From positions 1-29,176 of IMG/VR virus record IMGVR_UViG_3300000525_000002: DNA of 29,176 bases; one strand, written 5' to 3'. The number at the start of each line of letters is the position of its first letter. Within the stretch, counting starts at the first letter, position 1. Made by a program: the position numbers and the translations under genes. A model generated the notes under the pieces. It was not told the DNA's origin. It was given only the letters and a program-made list of their open reading frames with translations, and ran no database searches. Origin of the DNA: a virus. Positions 13,716-20,695 of this stretch are shown here, piece by piece.

Positions 13716-13865
13716 ATGTTTGTACTAGAAGATGATAAAGTGTTGGTAGACGGCGTTAAGGTAGACTCTGGTGATGTTCCAGAGCCCATGCCAGAGCCCA
13801 TTCCAGAAGAAGGTTCACCGCCGAACAGGCGGCTTAGAAGAGAAGAAGAGTCAGTAATGGCGTAG
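13716..13865 (+). CDS. Small proline/acid-rich protein
   Basis: The 49-residue frame begins at ATG 13716, with GGGAGG five bases upstream. It has an acidic N-terminus (MFVLEDDKVLVDGVKVDSGD), a PEPMPEPIPEEG proline-acid repeat, then a basic-acidic tail (NRRLRREEESVMA). It is unlikely to be a stable globular domain. Strong ribosome site and clean ends support expression. It sits between the initiator and the nuclease gene; function is unknown. Confidence 0.6.
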   Translation: MFVLEDDKVLVDGVKVDSGDVPEPMPEPIPEEGSPPNRRLRREEESVMA

Positions 13866-13872
13866 TAAAGTT

Positions 13873-13905
13873 GCACAGCTTGGTTTCAACCATTCCCAGC
13901 TGTGC
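13873..13905. terminator. Stem-loop after the small proline-rich gene
   Basis: Arms GCACAGCT (13873-13880) and AGCTGTGC (13898-13905) are perfectly complementary, and the stem extends by GG/CC after one mismatch. The loop is about 11 bases. It begins eight bases past the stop. No T-run follows on the plus strand, so termination would be weak or factor-dependent; RNA processing is possible. Confidence 0.45.
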
Positions 13906-13911
13906 TCTCAT

Positions 13912-13938
13912 ACATAGAAAAATGGCATTATCTATATA
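13912..13938. promoter_or_regulatory. Operator-like repeat upstream of the late block, copy 1
   Basis: The ACATAGAAAAATGGCATT core matches copy 2 (13953-13980) with a few changes, and both end in CTATA. The TAGAAAA words of the two copies are 42 bases apart, about four helical turns. This is the less symmetrical copy. Confidence 0.5.
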
Positions 13939-13952
13939 CGACTCACTCCTCA

Positions 13953-13980
13953 TGTATAGAAAAGTGCCATTTCCTATACA
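13953..13980. promoter_or_regulatory. Operator-like repeat upstream of the late block, copy 2
   Basis: A dyad with outer arms TGTATAG and CTATACA around AAAGTGCCATTT. It ends directly at the GAGGG ribosome site of the nuclease gene. The location before the long rightward block suggests a binding site for a late regulator; no such regulator is identified with confidence. Confidence 0.5.
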
Positions 13981-13992
13981 GAGGGAATTGAT

Positions 13993-14439
13993 TTGATATA
14001 TGAAGAGTCACTTAGTCAGATAGCACTACTCAAGTGGTTTAAGATGCAGTACCCTGAGATTAAGAATTTGCTTGTGGGCTACGCCGCGGGTCTTAATCTC
14101 AGCATGACTGCGAGAGTCAGAATGAAAGCTATGGGGCTTACCCCGGGCATGCCGGATTTGCAACTGCTCGTGCCCAGGATTTACCCTTTAAAGCTTCTTA
14201 AGGCCGACGAAACATATGAGATAAATCAAAAAAGATTCTCCCCTGGGCTTTTTATCGAAATGAAGAGAAAGAACGGGAAAGTGTCAGATATTCAAAAAGA
14301 TTTTCATTCTCAGTTAGAAAGACAGTATTATACCATTGTCGTTTGCTACAGCTTTGAAGAAGCTCAAATTGCAATTAAAAAGTATCTTTACGCATACAAA
14401 AAAGATTTCATAAGACAAGAAACAGAGTCAGGTGTGTGA
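13993..14439 (+). CDS. VRR-NUC domain nuclease
   Basis: The 148-residue protein consists almost entirely of a VRR-NUC (PD-(D/E)XK superfamily) domain: N-terminal ESLSQIALLKWF helix, a KAMGLTPGMPDLQLLVP motif with Asp55, GLFIEMKRKNGKVSDIQ with Glu88, Lys90 and Gln100, then a YYTIVVCYSFEEAQIAIKKYL strand-helix. Asp55, Glu88 and Lys90 are the expected metal/catalytic set. Standalone VRR-NUC proteins of this size are common in phages and act as structure-specific nucleases, perhaps resolving branched replication intermediates before packaging. The start is TTG 13993, with GAGGGA at good spacing; there is no nearby ATG in frame. It is the first gene of the late-direction block. Confidence 0.88.
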   Translation: MIYEESLSQIALLKWFKMQYPEIKNLLVGYAAGLNLSMTARVRMKAMGLTPGMPDLQLLVPRIYPLKLLKADETYEINQKRFSPGLFIEMKRKNGKVSDIQKDFHSQLERQYYTIVVCYSFEEAQIAIKKYLYAYKKDFIRQETESGV

Positions 14440-14451
14440 TACAATAAAAGA

Positions 14452-14646
14452 ATGGATAAAGAGTTAGAAATTTATGAATTACGCATAAAAAGGCTTCTTT
14501 CGAAAATCGGTCATTACGAGCCGAAAGTTGAAGACTATAATCAAGAACAGATGAGAAAGTTTTATTTAGATAAATCATTTTATAAAAAGAAGTTTGATAT
14601 ACTTCAAAATGAAGTTTTTAACAAAAAAATAGACATCGGAGATTGA
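14452..14646 (+). CDS. Small helical protein
   Basis: The 64-residue protein starts at ATG 14452, 12 bases after the nuclease stop. It is rich in Lys, Glu and Tyr and predicted helical (ELEIYELRIKRLLSKIGHYE, then EQMRKFYLDKSFYKKKFDILQNEVF). It has no cysteine, signal or membrane segment. The SD is weak. A short coiled-coil protein of unknown role; not recognised. Confidence 0.55.
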   Translation: MDKELEIYELRIKRLLSKIGHYEPKVEDYNQEQMRKFYLDKSFYKKKFDILQNEVFNKKIDIGD

Positions 14647-14648
14647 TA

Positions 14649-14777
14649 ATGAAGTCAGAAATTAAAAAAAACGTAAAAACGAAAGTTTCTGAAAAAAAAG
14701 AAACGAAGACAATTAATAATAAAAAGAGAACTATGCCGTTGAATGTAGTAACAAAAAAAAACAAATTGGAAAACTGA
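14649..14777 (+). CDS. Tiny lysine-rich protein
   Basis: The 42-residue frame begins at ATG 14649, two bases after the previous stop and near a GGAG inside that gene. Nearly a third of the residues are Lys (for example IKKNVKTKVSEKKETK and VTKKNKLEN), with no hydrophobic core. It ends three bases before the small-terminase start. It could bind nucleic acid non-specifically, or be a leader whose translation helps the TTG-started terminase gene. Confidence 0.5.
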   Translation: MKSEIKKNVKTKVSEKKETKTINNKKRTMPLNVVTKKNKLEN

Positions 14778-14780
14778 CTC

Positions 14781-15299
14781 TTGCCATTCCCCGTTCGCTA
14801 TCAAGATGACTTTCCGGAGAGATTAATAGCACTCTTAAGCACCGGAAAAACAATGATATCTTTTTGCGCTGAAATAAAAGTCAGCAAACAAAGCGTATAC
14901 GCTTGGTTAGATAAATATCCGGAGTTTAAATCTGCTCATGAAATCGGCATGGTACTTTGTGAAAATTTCTGGATGCAAGTCGGTGAAGATAATATAGATA
15001 ACCCGAACTTCAACACGAATTTCTACATGTTTCAGATGGGGTCGCGATTCGGAATAAGCAGAACAAGAAAAACTAATTGCAAAAAAATAGCGTTAAAAGG
15101 TTCTGTTTTTAAAAATCCAAAAAATTTGCTCGAACGATTTAACAACGCTATTCTTAGTTTCCCGGACGGCGAAATTTCATTAGAAGAGCTAGACAAAATA
15201 GCGTCTGCATTTATGAAGATTTCTGACATTAAAGAGAAAGAAGAACTATCAGCTCGCGTTGCCGAAATTGAATTAGAATTAAAAGTGAGAAGCAGATAG
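14781..15299 (+). CDS. Terminase small subunit
   Basis: The protein has 172 residues from TTG 14781; GGAAAA lies nine bases upstream and no in-frame ATG is near. Residues 6-55 form a helix-turn-helix of the type seen in many small terminases: YQDDFPERLIALLSTGKTMI, then CAEIKVSKQSVYAWLDKYPEFKSAHEIG ('start, Ser-x-x-Tyr/Leu-x-x-Trp, peF..A'). A central segment contacts or oligomerises, and the C-terminal third is acidic and helical (KIASAFMKISDIKEKEELSARVAEIELELK), likely a coiled coil that engages the large subunit. The large subunit lies at the other end of the late block (5796-7121). Confidence 0.78.
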   Translation: MPFPVRYQDDFPERLIALLSTGKTMISFCAEIKVSKQSVYAWLDKYPEFKSAHEIGMVLCENFWMQVGEDNIDNPNFNTNFYMFQMGSRFGISRTRKTNCKKIALKGSVFKNPKNLLERFNNAILSFPDGEISLEELDKIASAFMKISDIKEKEELSARVAEIELELKVRSR

Positions 15300-15391
15300 T
15301 GCACGACGAAGAAATTAAAAAAGCAATAAATAACGAGATAGAAGAAAAAAAGGTTATTGATTTTTTAAACAAACAGAATGCCGAGGGTTAA
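15299..15391 (+). CDS. Tiny coupled reading frame after small terminase
   Basis: GTG at 15299 shares its first base with the terminase stop (TAGTG). The 30-residue product is helical and charged (MHDEEIKKAINNEIEEKKV, then IDFLNKQNAEG). It overlaps the next frame by 14 bases. Perfect coupling at both ends supports translation; it has no recognisable function. Confidence 0.4.
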   Translation: MHDEEIKKAINNEIEEKKVIDFLNKQNAEG

Positions 15392-15536
15392 CCTCAGAAG
15401 AATAGAAAAGTTAGAAGAGCTCATAAATGGAGAGAAGCACATTGAGCTTGTTGTCATCGATGATGAGAGTGACGAAGTCATACTTCGAAAAAAAACAGGA
15501 AAAAGAATTTCATCTAGATTGGTTGTTAGAATATAG
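15378..15536 (+). CDS. Small hypothetical protein
   Basis: The 52-residue frame is MPRVNLRRIEKLEELINGEK then HIELVVIDDESDEVILRKK and TGKRISSRLVVRI. Its regular helix-strand-strand pattern, with alternating aliphatic residues and Gly/Asp turns, looks like real protein. The SD is weak, so it probably depends on coupling with the 30-residue frame it overlaps. It overlaps the start of the long frame at 15427 for 110 bases, which argues for a later start in that gene. Confidence 0.5.
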   Translation: MPRVNLRRIEKLEELINGEKHIELVVIDDESDEVILRKKTGKRISSRLVVRI

Positions 15537-15945
15537 AGAAAGAACGTTTTTTATCTTTTTCACTCCTTCAGAGAAGTACGTGTGGTCGCCGTTTTTAATG
15601 CCTGGCTTCAAACATTGTTACGTAGTTGAAAAACTCGAATTCATTTGGATTTGTTCCGACCCAACGCGCATGGGATTGAATATAACACTTCCGAACTGTA
15701 CGAGTCAGCATCCTTTGATCGAGAATATGATGACTTTAGATCAAAGTGTTCGAGTTCTAGAAGTTATTACGAAAGGTCAGGTGGGCAGCTTCTTATTGAG
15801 ACCTAAAATTTTGTCATGTGTTTCAGTCGTTCAGTACGTAACCGGCATAAGTTTTAGACTTTGTATTACACCTTACTCTCTTTTTAAAAAGCTGCTAAGA
15901 TGTAAACATCAGAATTTAGTTTCGATCAGGGAGATTGCAAGATGA
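15427..15945 (+). CDS. Phage protein with permuted papain-like (His...Cys) peptidase features
   Basis: The frame has 172 residues from ATG 15427, but TTG 15523 (140 residues) is likely because the first part reads poorly and overlaps a better frame. Visible: FFTPSEKYVWSPFLMPGFKHCYVVEKL, a strand pair ending in an invariant-looking His; later LRPKILSCVSVVQYVTGI with a Cys at a helix start; then a TPYSLFKKLL helix. The order GFxH ... CV-x-x-VK/Q-x-x-x-G ... TPYxL matches a group of small phage proteins near portal genes, and the His-before-Cys order resembles circularly permuted NlpC/P60-like peptidases. It may be a maturation or cell-wall peptidase. The Cys/His pair is seen; activity is inferred. 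Confidence 0.55.
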   Translation: MERSTLSLLSSMMRVTKSYFEKKQEKEFHLDWLLEYRERTFFIFFTPSEKYVWSPFLMPGFKHCYVVEKLEFIWICSDPTRMGLNITLPNCTSQHPLIENMMTLDQSVRVLEVITKGQVGSFLLRPKILSCVSVVQYVTGISFRLCITPYSLFKKLLRCKHQNLVSIREIAR

Positions 15946-16133
15946 GTTCAAGTTCAAGTAAAGCATCAAAAGATGCAGCAAATGCAGCACAGTCTGATAA
16001 GTCTCTCAGATTAGCAGCAGAAGATAAGCTTAAAAGAGAAAAGATGAGAGCTCAAAATCTTTTCATCAGATCACTGCGCGGGCAATCCGGCGGGGGATTC
16101 TTCTCAGCTGGCCCGAGCGACACGCTGGGTTAG
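15942..16133 (+). CDS. Small pre-portal protein
   Basis: The 63-residue protein has ATG 15942 overlapping the previous stop (ATGA) and ends one base before the portal start. It is Ser/Ala/Lys-rich (SSSSSKASKDAANAAQSDKS), then helical and basic (EDKLKREKMRAQNLFIRSLR), then a glycine-rich tail GQSGGGFF. The tight coupling on both sides and the conserved-looking RSLRG-SGG tail suggest a virion or assembly component; a similar SLRGGSGGS phrase occurs in the gp14-like protein at 25462. No function can be assigned. Confidence 0.55.
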   Translation: MSSSSSKASKDAANAAQSDKSLRLAAEDKLKREKMRAQNLFIRSLRGQSGGGFFSAGPSDTLG

Positions 16134-16134
16134 T

Positions 16135-17715
16135 ATGTACAATAACAAAAATCAGTCTAGAATAGAAGAAACATCAAAGTATCTTTTAAGAAGAAGAGAA
16201 AGAGCTTTTTCTTGCAAAGAGAACTGGCGCTCACTTATGTCTCAAGCGTACGCGTATGCGCTGCCGAACAGCAATATTTATGCGCTACAAAGCCCCGGCT
16301 CGAACCTAGCGTGGCAAGTATATGACTCTACACTAGAGCTGGGCCTTTCAAAATTTGTCAACAGAATGATCAATGCGCTAGTGCCGTCCGACGTCAACTG
16401 GGTCAAATTTATATCGGGATCTTTAATTCCTGACGAGCAAAAAGAAGAAGCCGATCTCGAACTACAAAAAATTACTGACACTTTCTTTTTCTATCTAAGA
16501 CAGTCTAACTTTGATGTCGTGATACATGAAGCTTTCACAGACATGGCAATTTCGACCGGAGTAATTCAAATTAATGAGGGCGATGACGACGAGCCTTTGG
16601 TTTTTAGTTGCATACCCAGCGCTTATGTTGCGATTGAAACTGGCCCCCGCGGAGACATCATTGCTTTTTTCAGAGACTGGTACAACATCTACGACTATCA
16701 TTGCTATGAGCTCTGGGGAGATGACTTTTCTATACCAAAATCGCTTATGAAGCAAAACGACGAAGATCTTAAATTAGACTTATACGAATTTACGTACTAT
16801 GACTATAAAGATAAAGTTTATAAGTATTTCATTATAGAAAAAAGCACTTCAGATATTGTCTATAAAAAAGAAAGCAGTTCATGGGAATGGATAGGGTTCA
16901 GATGGTCAAAATTAGCGGGAGAAGATTACGGACGCGGTCCGGTCTTATCTGCGCTAGCTTCAGCGACAACAATTAATAAAGCAATGCAAGATGAGTTAAG
17001 CTTAGCAGCTCTTAAGTGTGCTCCCCCGATTATGGCTGTCACTGAGAACATCATCAATCCGTATACATTCAAAATTGCCCCGAACGAAATCATTCGCGTC
17101 ATGCCAGGAACGGGCGGAGACTTTCCGATTCAACCTTTTCCAGTCGCGGGTGATATTAGTTTTGCAAGTCTTATCGTTAACGACTTAAGAGCTCAAATAA
17201 ACGAAATTATGATGTCTCAACCGTTGAATCCGGTGCAACGCGGGCCGGTGCGAACTGCGACTGAAATTGCGATGATTCAAAATGAGCTCAGAGAAAATGC
17301 AGGCGCGCAATTTGCTCGAGTTCAAAAAGAATTGTTCGACCCGCTCGTAAAAAGAGTGCTTTGGATTTTGCAAAAGAAAGGGTTTATTCAGCCGGTGCAA
17401 ATAAACGGCAAAGAAGTTGCTTTAAATTACATAACGCCGCTTTCTTTTTCTAAGAATCAATCAGATCTTGATAATATGCTGAGATTTTTCGAGATAACCT
17501 CAGGCATGTTCACGCCGGGCGCTGCTATTAACTTAATTGATGCGCCGAAACTGCCGCGATGGATTGGTGAAAAATTAAATGTTGATCTGACTTTGATAAA
17601 AGATGAAGCAGAAATACTTGAAATAATAAAACAAGCACAAAACTTAGCGGAGCAAGCAATTGAACAACAACAGCCAGGACAGCCTAAAGCTCAAGAGTCA
17701 ATCAGTCCATTCTGA
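16135..17715 (+). CDS. Portal protein (T7-type head-tail connector)
   Basis: The 526-residue protein is close to T7 gp8 (536) and forms the dodecameric DNA gate at one vertex. Characteristic parts: the N-terminal RERAFSCKENWRSLMSQAYAYALP followed by YDSTLELGLSKFVNRMINALVPSDVNWVKF; FTDMAISTGVIQINEGDDDEPLVFSCIP; WSKLAGEDYGRGPVLSALASATTINK; IIRVMPGTGG-type clip residues; INEIMMSQPLNPVQRGPVRTATEIA before the long helix; and FARVQKELFDPLVKRVLWILQKKG. The C-terminus is Gln-rich and overlaps the next gene. ATG 16135 follows the previous stop by one base. Confidence 0.93.
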   Translation: MYNNKNQSRIEETSKYLLRRRERAFSCKENWRSLMSQAYAYALPNSNIYALQSPGSNLAWQVYDSTLELGLSKFVNRMINALVPSDVNWVKFISGSLIPDEQKEEADLELQKITDTFFFYLRQSNFDVVIHEAFTDMAISTGVIQINEGDDDEPLVFSCIPSAYVAIETGPRGDIIAFFRDWYNIYDYHCYELWGDDFSIPKSLMKQNDEDLKLDLYEFTYYDYKDKVYKYFIIEKSTSDIVYKKESSSWEWIGFRWSKLAGEDYGRGPVLSALASATTINKAMQDELSLAALKCAPPIMAVTENIINPYTFKIAPNEIIRVMPGTGGDFPIQPFPVAGDISFASLIVNDLRAQINEIMMSQPLNPVQRGPVRTATEIAMIQNELRENAGAQFARVQKELFDPLVKRVLWILQKKGFIQPVQINGKEVALNYITPLSFSKNQSDLDNMLRFFEITSGMFTPGAAINLIDAPKLPRWIGEKLNVDLTLIKDEAEILEIIKQAQNLAEQAIEQQQPGQPKAQESISPF

Positions 17716-17953
17716 TGAACAAGAGCATTTTTTGCATCTTTGTTACGCTGCTTTTAAACAGAGTCAGTCCGGAGCGGATTGGCTACAGTTTATGAAAGAG
17801 TGTTTACTTGAGAAATTAACGACAGCAGACCCGGGCAAGTCAGAGTCACACGCTTACTATCGCGAAGGACAAAATTCAATGATTAGAGCCATCTTTAACA
17901 ATATCAAGCTTTATGAAGATGTAATCAATAAAAACAACAACTCGGGTGAATAA
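17660..17953 (+). CDS. Small post-portal protein (Bbp19-like)
   Basis: The protein has 97 residues from TTG 17660, which has GGAG seven bases upstream inside the portal gene; TTG 17732 is an alternative without a good site. The core reads FLHLCYAAFKQSQSGADWLQFMKECLLEK, then YYREGQNSMIRAIFNNIKLYED. The F-x(n)-G-x-x-x-L ... REGQN pattern resembles the small Bbp19-like proteins that follow portal genes in many podoviruses. It is translated from within the portal and overlaps the scaffold start (TAATG). Assignment is from memory of the motif. Confidence 0.6.
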   Translation: MNNNSQDSLKLKSQSVHSDEQEHFLHLCYAAFKQSQSGADWLQFMKECLLEKLTTADPGKSESHAYYREGQNSMIRAIFNNIKLYEDVINKNNNSGE

Positions 17954-18774
17954 TGCAAGAAAGCGTAACAACAGAATCTAAAAATTTGTCTCCGTCTGAA
18001 GCTCATGAAGCTAAATCGTCGGGCAATTTGTTTGACATTACGTCTGACGATTCAAATGTTCAAGTCGAAACTCAAGTTGAAGAGAAAAACTCTTTACTGA
18101 ACATTGAAAGCGAGCCCTGGAGCTTTGCTGAAGGAGTGTTAGGCGACGGTCCTCGGCCGCCATGGCTAAAAGAAAAGTATAAAACTGTATCTCAGCAAGC
18201 AGCTGCTTACTCTGAGCTAGAGAAAAAATTAGGCGAATCGCGCGGCGCGCCAAAAGACGGATATAAGTTTGACGATTCACTTAAAGATTTAGATGCGCAA
18301 GATCCGATGCTTCAAAAGTTTTTGCCGAAATTTCAAGAGCTAAACATGAGTCAAGATGCAGTAAACAAGCTGGTTAGCGAGTGGGTTGACTATAAATCAA
18401 CATTTGCAACTGTCGACTTTAAAGCTGAAATGAAAAAACTCGGCACAGATTTAGAAGCAAAAGAAATGATTGATGTGAACACCCAGTGGATGAAGAACAA
18501 CTTCTCATCAGACATACTAGAGACTGTTTCGTCATGGATTCAGACAGCATCTGACTTGAAAGCGCTTAACTCAATGAGGACTGGACAGTCTATGAGTCGC
18601 TCTCCGAGCGCGAGCGATATGAAACAAAACATTACATATGATTCTTTAAAAAATATTAAGTCAGAAAAAATGAATAATTGGCAAAAATATCAAGATGATC
18701 AAGCTTACAGAGACAGTCTAAACGAAAGAATGTCTGAAGCTGTTTTAAGACAAGAATCTCAAAACAAAAGATAG
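17953..18774 (+). CDS. Scaffolding / capsid assembly protein
   Basis: The 273-residue acidic, helical protein lies exactly between portal and major capsid, as T7 gp9 does (307 residues). Features: a disordered acidic N-terminus; PWSFAEGVLGDGPRPPWLKEKYKTVSQQAAAYSELEKKLGE, the 'KyksVs-QAkAYxELEkklG' phrase common to podovirus scaffolds; DGYKFDD and a helical centre; a C-terminal basic helical end (NERMSEAVLRQESQNKR) that would bind coat subunits. It is lost or expelled after prohead assembly in related phages. The start overlaps the previous stop as TAATG. The capsid promoter begins at the base after its stop. Confidence 0.82.
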   Translation: MQESVTTESKNLSPSEAHEAKSSGNLFDITSDDSNVQVETQVEEKNSLLNIESEPWSFAEGVLGDGPRPPWLKEKYKTVSQQAAAYSELEKKLGESRGAPKDGYKFDDSLKDLDAQDPMLQKFLPKFQELNMSQDAVNKLVSEWVDYKSTFATVDFKAEMKKLGTDLEAKEMIDVNTQWMKNNFSSDILETVSSWIQTASDLKALNSMRTGQSMSRSPSASDMKQNITYDSLKNIKSEKMNNWQKYQDDQAYRDSLNERMSEAVLRQESQNKR

Positions 18775-18803
18775 TTGACTTTGTTTGAAGTCAGCTCTAT
18801 ATT
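18775..18803 (+). promoter_or_regulatory. Strong sigma70-like promoter for major capsid
   Basis: TTGACT (18775-18780), exactly 17 bases, TATATT (18798-18803). Five of six match in each box. It lies directly after the scaffold stop and gives a leader of about 150 bases before the capsid ATG at 18964. That leader holds CCTGT/ACAGG flanking GTC-GAAA-GAC at about 18910-18927, and A9 and T9 runs. The promoter explains how coat can be made in excess over portal and scaffold without a phage polymerase. Confidence 0.75.
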
Positions 18804-18963
18804 AGATGTATCAAGACCCAAAAAAAAAGTGGATACTCTTGCTCAATTTTACGATTTAGCATGCCCAGTTTTTTTTTCGGGACACTCCAAAAAATGGACC
18901 CTGTCGAAAGACACAGGACAACATAGAAAATATCATTTTTTATAATTTTTTGGAGAATTAATC

Positions 18964-19803
18964 ATGTCAATTTACGTAACAAACGTAGCTGTAACACAGT
19001 TCGAATCCGATGTTCATTCCGAATTTCAAGCAAAAGGCTTTAGAACTCGTCAATCAGTTCGATTGAGAACGAACGTTGTTGGATCAACTCTAAGTTTCCC
19101 CGTGGCGTCAGAAGGAATTGCACAACAAAAAGCGCTGCAGGCTGACGTTGTTCCAATGAACGTTGAATACACGCCGAAGCCCGTCACGCTGACGAATTGG
19201 CACGCATCTGACTACTCAGACATTTTCGCACAAGCAGAAATAAATTTTGATGAGCGTATGGAGCTTGTAAAGACTTCTGCAATGTCAATTGGGAGAAGGA
19301 TGGATCAAATGATCATTGATGCGTTAGATGCGTCAACTCCTGCTGTTGTTATTCCCGACGGCGGCACAAACTTTAGCTACGCTAAACTGCGCGAAGCAAT
19401 TTCTTCACTACATGCAAATAACGCGGGCGATGGCGGAATATACGCTTTAATTTCAGCTCAAGCTGAATCTCAACTTTTAGACGAAGAAAAACTAACTTCG
19501 TCTTTCTTTGTCAATCAAAAAGTGATTGACAACGGCGGACTGCAGGGCCTTAAATTAGCCGGAATAAACTGGATCGTCGTCGGAAACATGACGGAAGGCG
19601 GATTAGAAAAAAGCGGAAATATTCGTGAGACTTACGTTTACGACAAACAAGCGGTCGGAATGGCGATCGGAATCGACTTTAGAACTGAAATCAATTATGT
19701 TCCAGAAAAACTTTCTTGGTTAGTTTCTTCAATTTTCAAGGCCGGCGCTGTCGTTATTGACGAAAAAGGCGTTGTTCAAATCAACATTGATGAATCTGTC
19801 TAA
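18964..19803 (+). CDS. Major capsid protein (HK97-fold)
   Basis: The 279-residue protein follows GGAG eight bases upstream of ATG. The opening 'MSIYVTNVAVTQFESDVHSEFQAKGFRTRQSVRLRTNVVGSTLSFPV', then QKALQADVVPMNVEYTPKPVTLTNWHASDYSDIFAQAEINFDERMELVKTSAMSIGRRMDQMIIDAL (P-domain spine helix), then SLHANNAGDGGIYALISAQAESQLL and the A-domain end (RTEINYVPEKLSWLVSSIFKAGAVVIDEKGVVQI), is the pattern of the podovirus 'phage capsid' group. No cleavable N-terminal delta domain is visible. The adjacent scaffold, own promoter and decoration genes after it fit. Confidence 0.88.
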   Translation: MSIYVTNVAVTQFESDVHSEFQAKGFRTRQSVRLRTNVVGSTLSFPVASEGIAQQKALQADVVPMNVEYTPKPVTLTNWHASDYSDIFAQAEINFDERMELVKTSAMSIGRRMDQMIIDALDASTPAVVIPDGGTNFSYAKLREAISSLHANNAGDGGIYALISAQAESQLLDEEKLTSSFFVNQKVIDNGGLQGLKLAGINWIVVGNMTEGGLEKSGNIRETYVYDKQAVGMAIGIDFRTEINYVPEKLSWLVSSIFKAGAVVIDEKGVVQINIDESV

Positions 19804-19821
19804 CACGAAAGGAGAATAGAA

Positions 19822-20685
19822 ATGGCTTTTGATTTAAATCATCTAAACAACACATCTTCTGGACAAGCTGACGCGCCAAAGCAGTGGTCATATCAAAGCG
19901 CTGTCGATTTGATCAGCGTCATAGACAATTCTGCATACTTTGACACGGTCACAAGATTTTTCAACTTGGGCGATCTTCTTTATATTAAAGACTCTGCAGA
20001 CGTAGTAAGTGAATGGACTGTAACATCAGCTCACGGCGTAATTCCAGTGACGATCGCTGCTTATGTATATTCTGGAACGATTGGCACTTCTGATATTGCT
20101 GACGGAGCAGTAACAGCTGCAAAACTTGCAGCAGCAGTTGCAGGAGCTGGACTCGTCGGAGCCGCCGGCTCAGCTTTGTCTGTTCAAGTTGACAACAGTA
20201 CAATCAATATTCCGGTCGACACCCTACAGATTAAAGACTTGGGCGTAACCCAGGCTAAGCTTGTTGTTTCGATTCCAAGGACTGTGACGGTTGCCGTGAG
20301 TGCAGCGGAATTTAACGGAATGTATGCCGGCCCGAAGTTGCTTGTTGCAGCAGGGGGAGCAAATACGCTGCATATAGTGCATGACGTTGTGTATGAAGTG
20401 AATTACGTTGCAGCTCAGTTTGCATCTGGCGGCGTTGTAGCTGTTCAGTACGACTTAACAGCTAACGGTGCTGGTACTGCAGCTTCTGCCACTGTTTCAG
20501 CGGCCACATTCAACGGATATGCTGCTGATAGCGCAGTAGGAGCGCTCGGAGCATTAGCAAGCGCGGCAAGTACAACTGTTGTAAACAAAGGCTTGTATCT
20601 CTCCAATCAAACTGGCGCATTCACAACGGGAGATTCAACTTTGAACGTCCATGTGACTTATTCAACTGTAACAACAACTGTATAG
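19822..20685 (+). CDS. Head fibre / decoration protein, paralogue 1
   Basis: The 287-residue protein follows AGGAGA. Three parts: an N-terminal ~80 residues (MAFDLNHLNNTSSGQADAPK, QWSYQSAVDLISVIDNSAYFD, FNLGDLLYIKDSADVV), shared with the two following proteins and likely the capsid anchor; a short Ala/Gly-rich shaft (DIADGAVTAAKLAAAVAGAG..., then DTLQIKDLGVTQAKL); and a ~135-residue C-terminal beta domain (VTVAVSAAEFNGM..., KLLVAAGGANTLHIVHDV..., ending VHVTYSTVT) also found at the end of the fibre gene at 4084. Position after the coat gene and composition suggest a capsid-bound fibre or decoration trimer; binding is inferred. Confidence 0.65.
   Translation: MAFDLNHLNNTSSGQADAPKQWSYQSAVDLISVIDNSAYFDTVTRFFNLGDLLYIKDSADVVSEWTVTSAHGVIPVTIAAYVYSGTIGTSDIADGAVTAAKLAAAVAGAGLVGAAGSALSVQVDNSTINIPVDTLQIKDLGVTQAKLVVSIPRTVTVAVSAAEFNGMYAGPKLLVAAGGANTLHIVHDVVYEVNYVAAQFASGGVVAVQYDLTANGAGTAASATVSAATFNGYAADSAVGALGALASAASTTVVNKGLYLSNQTGAFTTGDSTLNVHVTYSTVTTTV
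20524..20562 (+). repeat. 39-bp direct repeat in head-fibre paralogues, copy 1
   Basis: Matches 21395-21433 at 38 of 39 bases, starting GCTGATAGCGCAGT. The surrounding sequence has diverged more, so this block may have been exchanged between the paralogues or be strongly constrained. Confidence 0.85.
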
Positions 20686-20695
20686 GAGAATAAAT

